A model generated the notes under the pieces. It ran no database searches. It worked only from the letters and a program-made list of their open reading frames with translations, and was not told the origin of the DNA. From positions 107,459,501 through 107,523,500 of the forward strand of contig CM059586.1 of the NCBI GenBank assembly GCA_030407085.1: DNA of 64,000 nt. The letters run 5' to 3'. Positions 20,916 to 30,971 of the stretch are shown piece by piece (the stretch's first letter is position 1; each line of letters opens with the position of its first letter). The translations under genes and the position numbers were made by a program. This DNA comes from Trichopria drosophilae. Lineage: Eukaryota > Arthropoda > Insecta > Hymenoptera > Diapriidae.

Positions 20916-21020
20916 CTCTCAATTTCGCTCCTGGAAGGTTTCTCAAATTGGCTCCTGGAAGGTTTCTCAAATTGGCTCCTGAAAGGTTTCTCAGTTTCGC
21001 TCCTGGAAGATTCCTGAATT
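20916..21020 (+). repeat. 24-bp minisatellite, about five units
   Basis: Units follow TCTCAAATTGGCTCCTGGAA plus GGTT, with variants CAATTTCGCTCC and CAGTTTCGCTCC. In both directions the frame stays open because 24 is divisible by three, which produces repetitive peptides that should not be taken as a gene. A short CACGCCACGCCA repeat follows at 21172-21212. Confidence 0.7.
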
Positions 21021-21743
21021 TTGGAAAGACTGGCCCGCATTCATCTTTTTCCAACTTAGGACAAGAAGGCCTTGTCTCCTCGGTGTGCTTGCTGGTAAGC
21101 GTTTTACCTAGTTATTCGACACGGTATTTGCATCGACACTAATCCGTGATCCATCATTAAATCATATTGGAGCCACGCCACGCCACGCCATATCACGCCA
21201 CGCCAAGCCAAGTCAATTCGCGGTCATTTACCTGATCAAGGGTTTGGAGCTCCGATTCAAGAAAAATAATTTCAACAACCAGAAAGGGAGAGGTTTTTCA
21301 TCCGATCAATCACGAAGATTGCAACGCACCCAAAGAAAGTCAGGTTATGTTTTATTGTAATCTCTGCTCTCCCTCAAATAATTGTAATTCGTTGTTTAAA
21401 TACTCAATATTTCTGAATAACTATTCAATTAAATTTGAGAACATTATCATAGTTTCTTATTTTATATTATATTCGTATATAGTTCATGCTGTATTAGAAC
21501 AAATCGTTACAACTACTAATTTTTCAAAGTAAGTATTGATGCTTGGTGGGGTCTTTTTGCAGGCTCTCTATCTGGTGCACAGTCGCATTAGTCGAGGAAT
21601 ACAAGTACTAAATTTGCGTATCCTGGCCAGCAGCCAATTCAGAAGGGTTCTCAATTTTTTAGTTTGCGCCAAGCAAGTCTAGGAGCACCGATGCTAATTT
21701 TCTCAGTGCGAAATATTATAAAGGAGCCATGCGACTTGCAAAT

Positions 21744-22390
21744 ATTTTTGTGCACAAGTACATCTATAATATCAAATATAAGGCTCTGCAATTCGTTAAA
21801 ACTGTAATTCAACATAAATTTTTAACTTGTAATACATCTACGGTATCTCAGAGACATGATAATTTTAATCGTCGTAAACTGAATTTATTGCAAACGTTTT
21901 AAGGAACCCTATTAAAAGAATTTTGAATAGTTTTAATGCATAAATATGTCTGTGATATAGTGTAAAGGGCCTTGAAATTTGTTAAAGTAGCAATTAAGTT
22001 ACAATTTATAATTTGTAATACGTCTACGGTGCCTGAGAGTCGTGCTAACTTTCATCGTCGTAATGTAAATTTGTAAGACATTTTTGAAGGGCTCTTAAAA
22101 TTAGTTCGGATTAATTTTGTGCGCAAGTACTTTTATAATATTGAATACACGGCTCTGAAATGAGTTACAATTTTAATAGGCTCCAGTTTTAAACTTGCAA
22201 TACGACTTTGGTATCTGAGAAGCACGAGACCTTCATTTGACGTAGAGTAAATCTCTAAGAAATTTTTTAAATACTATCTAAATAATTTGTACTATTTTTA
22301 TGCGCAACTGGATATATAATTGAATAAAAAGCTCTGAAATTCGTTAAAATTGCAATTAGGCTTCTATTTTGTATGCAATTCACTTAGTTA
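21744..22390 (+). repeat. Strongly diverged tandem repeat, unit about 183 bp
   Basis: Units begin near 21744, 21931, 22115 and 22294, each with TTTTGTGCRCAAGTAC-like starts, a GGCTCTGAAATTCGTTAAAA block, AACTTGTAATACGTCTACGG and a GTATCTGAGAAGCACGAG-like block. Identity between units is low, so the array is old. A partial unit may precede it at about 21640. No coding. Confidence 0.65.
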
Positions 22391-24209
22391 TTCATTTGCT
22401 ATGTACTTTAAGAGTGTAATGGAATAAAATATAATAAACTATTCAATTTATTTCAAATTTCAATTATTTATGCATTTAAATATCCATCTCCATTCATTAT
22501 GATATTTATGTATTTATTTATAAGTACATACAGGAAGAAACCCAAACGTAAATGATTGTTGCACTAATATAATGAACAATTTGTAATGACAATTATTTTT
22601 AAGAATCACGGGATAGATTAATTTGGCCATAAAATGCCAGATGTCCACTTTTCGATTTTATCGATTTCTTCGATATTGTGCAAGTGGCATTGATTTGCTG
22701 CAATGTAGCTTTATAAGCAATAATTATCACTTCATATACATATATCTTAATCGATTGCGAGTAAGCAATCGATAAATAAGGTTGGTAGTACATAATTGCC
22801 CATCAATGACAAAGTTAGGTGTACCAACTACTTAAAAAGTAATATTTTAGCTAGCTGTGGGAACGTCTGGTAATTTTTTTCCCCTCTTACGCGATTTAGT
22901 TCGGCCACCAAGTGCTAGAGTCGCTTATTTGGTTTCCAAACTTTCAACATGAGACCTTCTCTTCTCTTTAGTTATTGTTCTGTGGTCTACATATTAGATG
23001 TCACCTGTCAGATGATCAAAAGAAGCGAAAATTTCTGTCGTCTGTATTCGTTGACATCTGTTTCATATCGTGGTAATTTAAGAACACAAAACCTAAGTAA
23101 TTTGTTCAATAGTTGCCTATTAGATATTAAAATGAAACAGAAAAAGTAAATCAATTAGTATTTCTTGATTGTCGGAATGTTAGAATTGAGCGGCTCAATT
23201 CCCATATAACTCGCTTCGACGCTCGAACAGACAGCGGAGAAAAAACGTGAAATTTTTTAAAGTCGATATTTTAATTTAAGAAAAATACTTGTATATAGAG
23301 AATGGCATACCAAATAAATTTTCTCAAAACATAAATCTACATATTTCTGACAATTATTGATAAAATTGTTTGAAAATTATGACGAATACGGAGGATATCC
23401 TAGCGATGCTTACGAAACAATAAGACATTGTAAAAATCAATTAATAACAAATTAATTTTTAAATCGCAATTGGCGGAATCCGCGCATTAGCAGCTTCGTT
23501 GTCGAAAAGTCTGTGGGGCACAACGTGATCTTAAACTTATTTCCCGAAACCCGTCGAAAGAATACCCGAATATAATATACCAAAATCGATTAAACACTTA
23601 ACGATATATTACTACACACAAATATACGACATATCAAAATGGAGTCAAAATGGCGGCACTTCACGAACACGTGGCGAATCGCGACGAAAATGGCCTGCTT
23701 CATGACCTCACAATTTACACCAGCAGCAAATATTCTGGCGTCATGTGTCGTGTCGTCTTCCTCTCGAGATGATTTCGATCATCATAAAAATAATTGGAAA
23801 TTATGACACCTTTCCAAAAATAATGTCGCTTCGTGACGTTGAGCTCGAATGGATGCTGCCACCTGAATCTGACGAAGAAATTATGGGCAGATTTGGGAGC
23901 TCACGAGCTAATTACAGGTGATTTAAGTTGTCAACATAAAGTAGACACTCACCAGAGTTCCGACCGGATGGTCGAAACGATATAAAAACATCGCAGCTTT
24001 TCAAATACGTTGTCTCTGCAATTAGGTCGTTCCGAGGGCTCGTTCATGCATCCTAATTGAACCATCAATTAAAAGATATGGATATCGTAGAACACCGCCG
24101 TCGCACAGTGGATCGAGAGATAGGGGAAGCCGGGCATGGGTCTTAAAACGACTATTATGAGTCACACCAAGCATGTTTTTAAGCGCAAACATTAATTTCT
24201 ATGTTTTCG
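22391..24209. other. No gene seen
   Basis: No recognised domain. A TATA-like GATATAAAAACATCGCAGC lies at about 23980, preceded by GC-richer sequence (23640-23980), and could mark an LTR or old promoter, but no flanking LTR pair was found. Confidence 0.5.
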
Positions 24210-24400
24210 AGTTCGCTAATTACGAATCGGACCTCAAAATTTAAGAATTCCAAATGGCGGATTCAAGATGGCCGAAAAAAGTAAAATCAAGTCTCTTAAG
24301 GTGAAACTGGGTACCCGGGGGGTTTTCGTAATCGCTGATTACAAATCTGGCTTCAGAGAATTTTGAGAATTCAATATGGCGAATTCAAGATAGCGAACTA
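24210..24400 (+). repeat. Dispersed repeat, two diverged units
   Basis: Contains GTTCGCTAATTACGAATCGG, CCAAATGGCGGATTCAAGATG, then TAATCGCTGATTACAAATCT and CAATATGGCGAATTCAAGAT. Same family as 17440 and 19945, forward orientation. Confidence 0.7.
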
Positions 24401-25034
24401 AAATGTTATTTTTTTACGACACTTGCAATTATTAGCAGTTGAAATTAATGTAGATTATCACTTAATGATGTCCCGAAAGAAATGCAAAGCGTACATTTGC
24501 GCGGCAATGCGAGGCATTTTTTAAAATCATGTTTAAAATTGCATTATCTTTATTTTCGTTAACTGTAATCTTAATAACTCAAAATCTAGAGCTCATTTTT
24601 ATAATCTGTGGGGTGGTTTTAGTACCTTTCGAAATACTTAATGAAACATGAAGACCTTATTTTTCTCATCTATTATGTGTTTACTCATAAGTATAATTAT
24701 AAGTTTTGAATATTTAAGAACATTTTTTTCAACCTTGTACTCAACGACTACTTTGAACTACTCTAAGTAATTATAATCGAATATTTTAGCAATATAAGTC
24801 ACATATAGTGATAGATTAGCTAATAATCATCTGAACTATACATACTATTACATAATTTCTCACACTTTCATTTGTTACGCTATGTCCGGCCTTATACTTT
24901 AGTTCGATCCACTGTGCGTCGGTCTCCGAGTTTCTAGCGATGAAAACCGAAATTGGTGTGCGTCCCTCAGATTGACTGGAAAGATACGTGCTCCCTTGCA
25001 CTTGACGACCACGATGCGATTCCTTTGACAAGCA

Positions 25035-25195
25035 ATTTGCGACTGGGTTCGAGGTCGCTGATTACGAGTCTCATCTTGGATTTTCAAAATTGAAAATAGC
25101 GGATCAAATGTTGAAAAGTTACCTTATTCAAATGAAACAAGGTACTCGAAGGTTTTCTGATTTCAGATTATAAATTTTTAATCTTATACTTTCAA
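25035..25195 (+). repeat. Left arm of a 160-bp inverted repeat (partner 32965-33118)
   Basis: Reads GGGTTCGAGGTCGCTGATTA and continues through ATAGCGGATCAAATGTTG to AACAAGGTACTCGAAGG and TTTCAGATTATAAATTTTTAA. The segment at 32965-33118 is its near-exact reverse complement. It is also a member of the GCTGATTACGA family. Between the arms lie 7.8 kb including the R4-like LINE. Confidence 0.8.
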
Positions 25196-25199
25196 AGAA

Positions 25200-25507
25200 T
25201 ACTAATTCGTATCCGAAGGAGCAAGTCCCCCTTCTTTTTTTTTTTCTTTTGACGGAGGGGAGAAATGCGTTGGGCACCATAGGGGGTTGAAGATGTTGGT
25301 TAAGCCCCCGTGTGTCGGACTACCTTGCCCATGATGTTCGGGGCAAGGTTTACCGACTAAAACCCTAACCTCCCTTGGCCCTCCATAATCCACTTGTGGA
25401 GTCTGCAGCAGAAAAGTGGCTCCGATATCCATCTCCTCCGCTGCAGACTGCACCGGGCCATTTCTTTCTTCGAACTGTAACCACTCCCTCTACCATCGGG
25501 TAAGTGG
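25200..25507 (-). other. 3' untranslated part of the R4-like LINE
   Basis: About 300 bases after the stop, GC-richer than the surroundings, with short complementary stretches such as GTAACCACTTACC / GGGAGTGGTTAC near 25480-25510. It ends near an A-run (minus strand AAAAAAAAAAAGAAGGGGGA). The exact 3' junction was not fixed. Confidence 0.5.
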
Positions 25508-28500
25508 TTACAGGATCTCGTGTGACTTCAGTAGACGGAGAGATCCCAGCAACACTGCTTTCTGCATTCGGCCTGCGATGGAATTTGCATGTTCTCGACA
25601 GGCCGGCATGCTTTTGATGTTTTGGAGGAAAGTTGGTCTCATTCCTCCCAGCACTCCAATTATCAGCACGACGAGCTTGATTTTGAATCCTCGATACAGC
25701 TTGCGAATCTCGAACAGGAGTTCCTGATATTTCATCCGTTTTTCGTCCTCTTTGCTGACTATATTTGTTTCTGCTGGTGCAGAAAACTCGATGACGAAGA
25801 TGGATTTGTCATCGAAGTCATCAAGGACGATGTCAGGCTTATTGGCTGATATTTGCCTGCTCGTCGGGAATGAGTAATTCCAGTATATTCGGCACGAATC
25901 ATTCCCGACTACGGATTCAATATCAGTGGGGACGTACGGCAAAACTGGGGTTGCATCAATACCATAAGTGCTGCGAAGATGGTAATACAACACTCGAAGA
26001 GCCTCATTGTGACGTTCGATATATGCTGAAACTGCATATATTGGACATGCTGCCAAAAGATGCATTAGTGTCTCAGCATGACATCTACACAGTCTACAAA
26101 GCGTACTCTGTACCGCCTGGTGAAAGATGTTCTGGTGATACGCTAAGGTATTGATGACCCCATCCTGGCATGCGAAGATAAAACCCTCGGTCTCGGATTT
26201 CAAGCCAGCTGATCTTAAGAACGAGAAGATCATCTCTGCCGACAAGCCAAGTTGTTGGACATTTCGAAAGAATTGTCCATGCAATGACTTGTCGATATGC
26301 CTTCTCTCCAACATACGGAGTTGTTCTTTTCGTATGTTAGCCCTGAGACGCACTGGGCACAGATGGATGACTGATTCAGCCTCCTGTGCACCACTACGTC
26401 CCACGTTGAAAACCAGACCGAGGTTTCGCGCCGCTCGTTCGGCCGCGTTGTACAAAAACGCCCCCTTCTCCTGAATTTCATGCTGATGAACTAGCATCAT
26501 CAGGGGATCCTCCGTTCGATTAATCACGCCGCAAGCCGTTTCGAGGACTAATCGGTCATGCATACACTCCAGGCTTAAAAGGCCACGACCTCCCATATTT
26601 CGAGGCAAATACAGTCGTTCCACGGAAGATATTGGATGCAAACTGCGTTGCATACAAATCATGTTCCGTGTGCTTCGGTCAAGGTCCCTTAGCTCGTCAA
26701 CGTTCCACTTCAGTGCTCCAAATGAATAGATCACTGGTGATACGGCCAACATATTCGTGGCTGCCACCTTATTTCTCCCGGTTAATTCTGATGACCAGAT
26801 CTGACGGAGAATGCGCCGGTATTTCTTAATGATGGTGGTTTTAGCAGCCTGCACATCCTGGACATGCCTTTGAGGTACGCCCAGGTATGTGTAGGCTTCT
26901 TCGGCGCTAAGGTGGCGGATGACATTTCCGTTGACGAGCTCCATATCGTTGTTATGGGAGCCTGACCTTCCTCTGCGCAAATGAACGACTGCACACTTGT
27001 CCAATCCGAATTCCATGCCGATATCTCTCGAGTATGTGAGGGCGATGTTCAGAGATCGATGTAATTGATCCTCGCCTGATGCGTATAATTTAAGATAGTC
27101 CATATAGAAAAGATGGGTGATCTTATGTACACGTTCACCAGGCGGTCCACACATGTACCCTTGAGATTTCCGGAGAGCAACGGACAGAGGCAATAGTGAG
27201 ATGCAGAAGAGCAGAGGACTCAGAGAATCTCCTTGATAGACACCGCTTTGGAATTGAACCAGTCTAGACATGGTTCGACGCTTGCCCGATGTCATGACAA
27301 AGCGTGTTTTCCAAAGAGGCATCAGGTCTTCTACAATTCTTACTATGTTTGGGTGGACATGAAGGCGTTTGAGCAACAAGCTTAAAAGCTCGTGCGATGT
27401 TGAGTCATATGCCTTCATGTAATCCAGCCAGGCTATCGACAGGTTACGCTTGTACTGGACTGCGTCCTGACAAACACACCTGTCGATAAGCAAGTTGTCC
27501 TTGCAGTCGGATACACCCATTTTGCAGCCTCGTTGTTCTACTATCCGTTGCCACACCGGTTTCACGGATTTCTCAATACGTTCGTTCAAGATGTTAGTGA
27601 ACAATTTGTATAACGTATTGGGACACGTGATCGGTCTATGGTTTTTCGGATCGGACAAGTCTCCCGATTTTGGGATCAGTGTCGTTCGGCCCTCCACCAG
27701 CCAGTGCGGAATGGGTTGGTCTCCATTTATGTAAGAGGTGAATATTCGGGCTAGGTGTTGATGGACAGAAGTGAACTTCTTCCACCAATAGTTGTTAATT
27801 CCATCCCAGCCCGGCGAGGAGAAGTTCCTCGCTCCTGTGAAGGCATTTTTCACCTCTAAAGCACTGACGGGTGGGCAATCTTCACTTTGTTGTGTGACTT
27901 CGTCGCACAACTCGGTAAAGATTTCAATACCTGGAGTGTCTGCATTAAGCCTAGATGTTCTCTCGTAGATGCTCCCCCAGAATTCCTCAACTGCGGCCAT
28001 CGACGGAAACTCGCTTGAGACTGCGATACGATGTTTGAAGAGATTGGAAAGACTCGTCCAAAATATTGAGTTTTGTCGAATTCCTTCTTCCCGTTTTTGC
28101 AGCCTCTTTTTGGCATCCGCCAAAACCCGAATTTTATCCGCCAAACGTTGCTTGATGTTGAGCAACTTCAGCTTGTTCAGTGTGTGATAGTACGTCCGCA
28201 GTTGTTGTGCGAACTTCTTGACTTTTGCCGTAAATGAACGGCCAGATGTTAAATAGTCGATCACACACTGAATTCGGGAAGCGAGTTTCCGTGTCAGTCG
28301 AATCTTACCGTTCAATTGAGACATGCGTTTTGTACTCTGCCAACTCCCCGATATCTGTGTCAGATTTCGCGGAGTCACCAGATCACTTGCAGCCTCGTAA
28401 ACGGCACAATTGACTTGCCACAGATCGCAGTCATCTGGAAGAGCATCCAGAAGTAGGCTATTTGCTCTGTCTAATTCTCGTTGTTTAGGCAAAATTTTTG

Positions 28501-28633
28501 TTGTCAAATTTTTCCTAAACACGAGTGTCGTGCTTTCATAATGTGGAGCATCTTTCTCGAGGTGAGAGTAGGCCATTTGGGAAGATAGGCTAAGATGCGG
28601 CTTTTTGCATAGCCGCATTGTGTTACGCATCAT
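25508..28633 (-). CDS. R4/Dong-like non-LTR retrotransposon polyprotein
   Basis: A single 1041-codon frame without stops. An N-terminal helical region comes first (residues 1-230). Reverse transcriptase follows (about 265-560): GRTTLIPKSGDLSDPKNHRP, RNLSIAWLDYMKAYDS (motif A), QGDSLSPLLFCISL and HLFYMDYLKLYA (motif C). Then a thumb, a CCHC knuckle (CRLC, HLLAACP, about 845-865) and a restriction-like endonuclease (KPDIVLDDFDDKSIFVIEFS), the hallmark of R2/R4-type LINEs. Motif C should be YMDD; here the second Asp is Tyr, explained by one G-to-T change, so the RT is probably inactive despite the intact frame. The classical N-terminal zinc finger is not visible. The 5' side abuts a short TAA-type repeat, as reported for Dong. 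Confidence 0.9.
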   Translation of the reverse strand: MMRNTMRLCKKPHLSLSSQMAYSHLEKDAPHYESTTLVFRKNLTTKILPKQRELDRANSLLLDALPDDCDLWQVNCAVYEAASDLVTPRNLTQISGSWQSTKRMSQLNGKIRLTRKLASRIQCVIDYLTSGRSFTAKVKKFAQQLRTYYHTLNKLKLLNIKQRLADKIRVLADAKKRLQKREEGIRQNSIFWTSLSNLFKHRIAVSSEFPSMAAVEEFWGSIYERTSRLNADTPGIEIFTELCDEVTQQSEDCPPVSALEVKNAFTGARNFSSPGWDGINNYWWKKFTSVHQHLARIFTSYINGDQPIPHWLVEGRTTLIPKSGDLSDPKNHRPITCPNTLYKLFTNILNERIEKSVKPVWQRIVEQRGCKMGVSDCKDNLLIDRCVCQDAVQYKRNLSIAWLDYMKAYDSTSHELLSLLLKRLHVHPNIVRIVEDLMPLWKTRFVMTSGKRRTMSRLVQFQSGVYQGDSLSPLLFCISLLPLSVALRKSQGYMCGPPGERVHKITHLFYMDYLKLYASGEDQLHRSLNIALTYSRDIGMEFGLDKCAVVHLRRGRSGSHNNDMELVNGNVIRHLSAEEAYTYLGVPQRHVQDVQAAKTTIIKKYRRILRQIWSSELTGRNKVAATNMLAVSPVIYSFGALKWNVDELRDLDRSTRNMICMQRSLHPISSVERLYLPRNMGGRGLLSLECMHDRLVLETACGVINRTEDPLMMLVHQHEIQEKGAFLYNAAERAARNLGLVFNVGRSGAQEAESVIHLCPVRLRANIRKEQLRMLERRHIDKSLHGQFFRNVQQLGLSAEMIFSFLRSAGLKSETEGFIFACQDGVINTLAYHQNIFHQAVQSTLCRLCRCHAETLMHLLAACPIYAVSAYIERHNEALRVLYYHLRSTYGIDATPVLPYVPTDIESVVGNDSCRIYWNYSFPTSRQISANKPDIVLDDFDDKSIFVIEFSAPAETNIVSKEDEKRMKYQELLFEIRKLYRGFKIKLVVLIIGVLGGMRPTFLQNIKSMPACREHANSIAGRMQKAVLLGSLRLLKSHEIL

Positions 28634-28645
28634 TCCCTTTGGGCC

Positions 28646-28667
28646 CCTTATTATTATTATTATTGTA
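28646..28667. repeat. (TTA)n tract at the 5' junction of the R4-like LINE
   Basis: CCTTATTATTATTATTATTG on the plus strand; on the element strand the preceding sequence is an AAT/ATA repeat. Dong elements of the R4 clade are known to target TAA repeats, so this may be the target site. Confidence 0.55.
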
Positions 28668-29080
28668 TATTTATTAGTTGTTATTGTTATTTTTAATGAA
28701 ATATTGATAGGTTTAAATCAATTTTTAATTATTTTTCTTATATTATCAAATTTATAATTTTTTAAGTATATTATGTCGGTTGATATATTAGTTGATATAT
28801 TCTCTTATGGTTGATAAATAAATAGAAGAAATATTCATTTCAATTCTAACGGATTATTAATGAAAGTGAGGGAAACGCAGGTAAAAATAACAATATAAAC
28901 GCATCTTATTGATATTTGTGAAATTCGTATTAGTTAGCGGGCAAGACTTTGTGATTTTGCCCTTCAACTGTTCAAAAAAATAAACAATCTACGCGGAAGA
29001 CTTTCAACCTGTTAATATAAAGTGCTAATGTGTTCTAATCGCTGAGAGCTAAGTAATGAATCAGCAGTAAAAACTAAGGA
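28668..29080. other. No gene seen
   Basis: AT-rich flank between the LINE and the following transposase-like pseudogene; may include the latter's 5' end, but no terminal repeat was recognised. Confidence 0.5.
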
Positions 29081-29680
29081 ATGGAAACGAGAGCGACCTC
29101 CAAACTGTTTCTTTTAGGACACTACCAAAGTGAATTTGAAACTACGAAGTTGCCATCAAATGGAGACGTTTTAAGAGTGTTGCTTTTTAGTCGTCGTACA
29201 GAAAACAGTGTTCATCTTAGTGCATCTTTAACGATAAGAAAGGTAGCGGAATTATGGAAAAGTGCTAAAATACCAATAAGAAGAGAACAGAAATGTATTG
29301 ATAATCTAGAATTACTGCATAAGGAATGGTAAACCCTATCAAAATCGAGCAATCGACAAAGTGAAATACAAACAAAACGAGAAAAGGAATTTCTTAATAA
29401 ATGTAATGATCTATTTGACGTCTCTCATGCAAATGCTCTTGATATGATCAAAAATGAAGAATCTAGGATATTCCTTCTTAATCAGCGAGAAAAAGGTCGA
29501 GTGCCTGTTTTTGACGATGTTGACGAAACACGAAAACGAGAGGCGAAATAATTAATTGAAAGACAACAACAAGCACAAATTGGGAAAAGCAATGCAGATA
29601 TTCAAGGTAACTTTTGCATAAATGTATTTAAATAAAGACTTTCTTTTATGTAGTAAAATTATTAGTTTTTACACTGAAAT

Positions 29681-29896
29681 AAAACGGTGTAGCAGCAGCG
29701 CCGCCATGACGGCGGTGGCACACTCGCAACATTTTGGTTCTCTGATCGCCGAACGGAGTGGAGATGTGCGTTCTTACTTTTTGGAGTTGACAGAACTCCG
29801 ACGAAGAAACACGTCTGATCGCCACGGTAAAGGAGGAGCGCAAATGTCGCGAGGGCATCACCGCCACCACGGCAGCACTGCGGCAACACCGTTTTT
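29681..29896. mobile_element. 216-bp TIR element (MITE)
   Basis: Begins AAAACGGTGTAGCAGCAGCG and ends in the imperfect inverse GCACTGCGGCAACACCGTTTT. The interior is GC-rich compared with its surroundings and has no gene. It lies within the interrupted transposase-like gene. Target duplication not resolved. Confidence 0.6.
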
Positions 29897-30351
29897 TAAT
29901 GCATTATATAATAACGCTTAAAAATATATTTTTTACTTTATTACCCCCGGTTTTATGAAAGACGCAATATTTGTTTTCTGGGATATTAGTAGTTTGTTAT
30001 GAGAAATAAACATAAATGAATAACGGATTTTTTAATTAACTAATTAATTAATTAATTAATGAAGGAAAGAAAGAAATAAAAGAACTAATGAATAAGAATA
30101 TGCGGAAAAACGCTTATAATATTCAAATAAATCAATTATTCAGTATTCAGGATAGTTTTCGAGATTACTTATTGTGGATCTAAAAACAAATTCATAAATA
30201 AAAAAATAACACTTCAATATTCCGGATAAAGAATGATATATTAAATTAAAAATGTTGTTGATTTATTTTTTCATTTTTAATCCTTGTCAGATTATTTGAC
30301 TTATCTATAATTTCAAAAGAACATTTGTAAATATATTTGGTATAAATATAT

Positions 30352-30879
30352 TTAATTTATAAATATATAATTGAAAAGCTTAGGACAACAAACGGTCAAC
30401 TCCTTATGGAATTCCATATTGAAGTGACCATTTGTTGTCCCGAGATCTTTAATTATACAAAAATTTAAGTAATTTAAATTTACGATAATGAGTAAAATAA
30501 TATAAAAGGACAAAGGACAGGTTATTTCCCCCGCGTTAATGACGATTTGTCTATTTGCGGGTCGGCTCTCGGGTGGAGAGGTACAGGACAGAGACAGACA
30601 GTACAAGACAGAACTATAGGCACACACAGCACCCACCCAGAGCCAGTCCCCCCTCCCCAATATCGGTACCACCAGCAGAATCGGCGGTCTGTGCCTTAGC
30701 GAGTACGACGCGGAGCTTATCCCCTCTTTATCCGAGATAAGACCCACGACGTACCGACCGCGGATAAGACGCTGATGGTACCGATAACTGCCGACGGGGG
30801 TCGGCAGCGGTCCCAAATTCGTACCTTCGCCCAGCAAAGTTCCCCGGTTATTCCACACTGGACATAAGCAGAGAAAATT
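30352..30879 (-). other. Possible body of a tRNA-derived SINE
   Basis: GC-rich block joined to the tRNA-like head at 30880-30971 on the minus strand. Its first 60 bases hold a short inverted pair (GACAACAAACGGTCA / TGACCATTTGTTGTC at 30385 and 30425). The long open frame over it has no domain and is not called as a gene. Confidence 0.35.
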
Positions 30880-30971
30880 GCAGGACGGGGATTCGAACTC
30901 GGGCCCTTCGCGACGCTCAGTTCGGGCGGACTAAGACTGACGCCTTAGCCCGCACGACCATCACGCCGCTC
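30880..30971 (-). repeat. tRNA-like SINE head or decayed tRNA (Leu/Ser type)
   Basis: On the minus strand: CGGCGTGATGGTCGTGCGGG, CTAAGGCGTCAGTC, then GAGTTCGAATCCCCGTCCTG. The A box-like part and the B box GTTCGAATC are at tRNA spacing, with a long variable arm as in Leu/Ser tRNAs. A clean acceptor-stem match is not obvious, and it lies inside a broken transposon, so a SINE promoter head is likelier than a functional tRNA. Confidence 0.5.

Noticed and set aside
20888..21142. Repetitive APGRFLKL peptide frame
   Set aside because: Produced by a 24-base minisatellite, whose frame is open by periodicity.
25416..28187. Many plus-strand frames across the R4-like LINE
   Set aside because: Shadows of the 1041-codon minus-strand ORF; none has a domain.
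30352..30858. 168-codon frame on the minus strand
   Set aside because: Covers a GC-rich SINE-like block beside a tRNA-like head; no domain or sensible composition.
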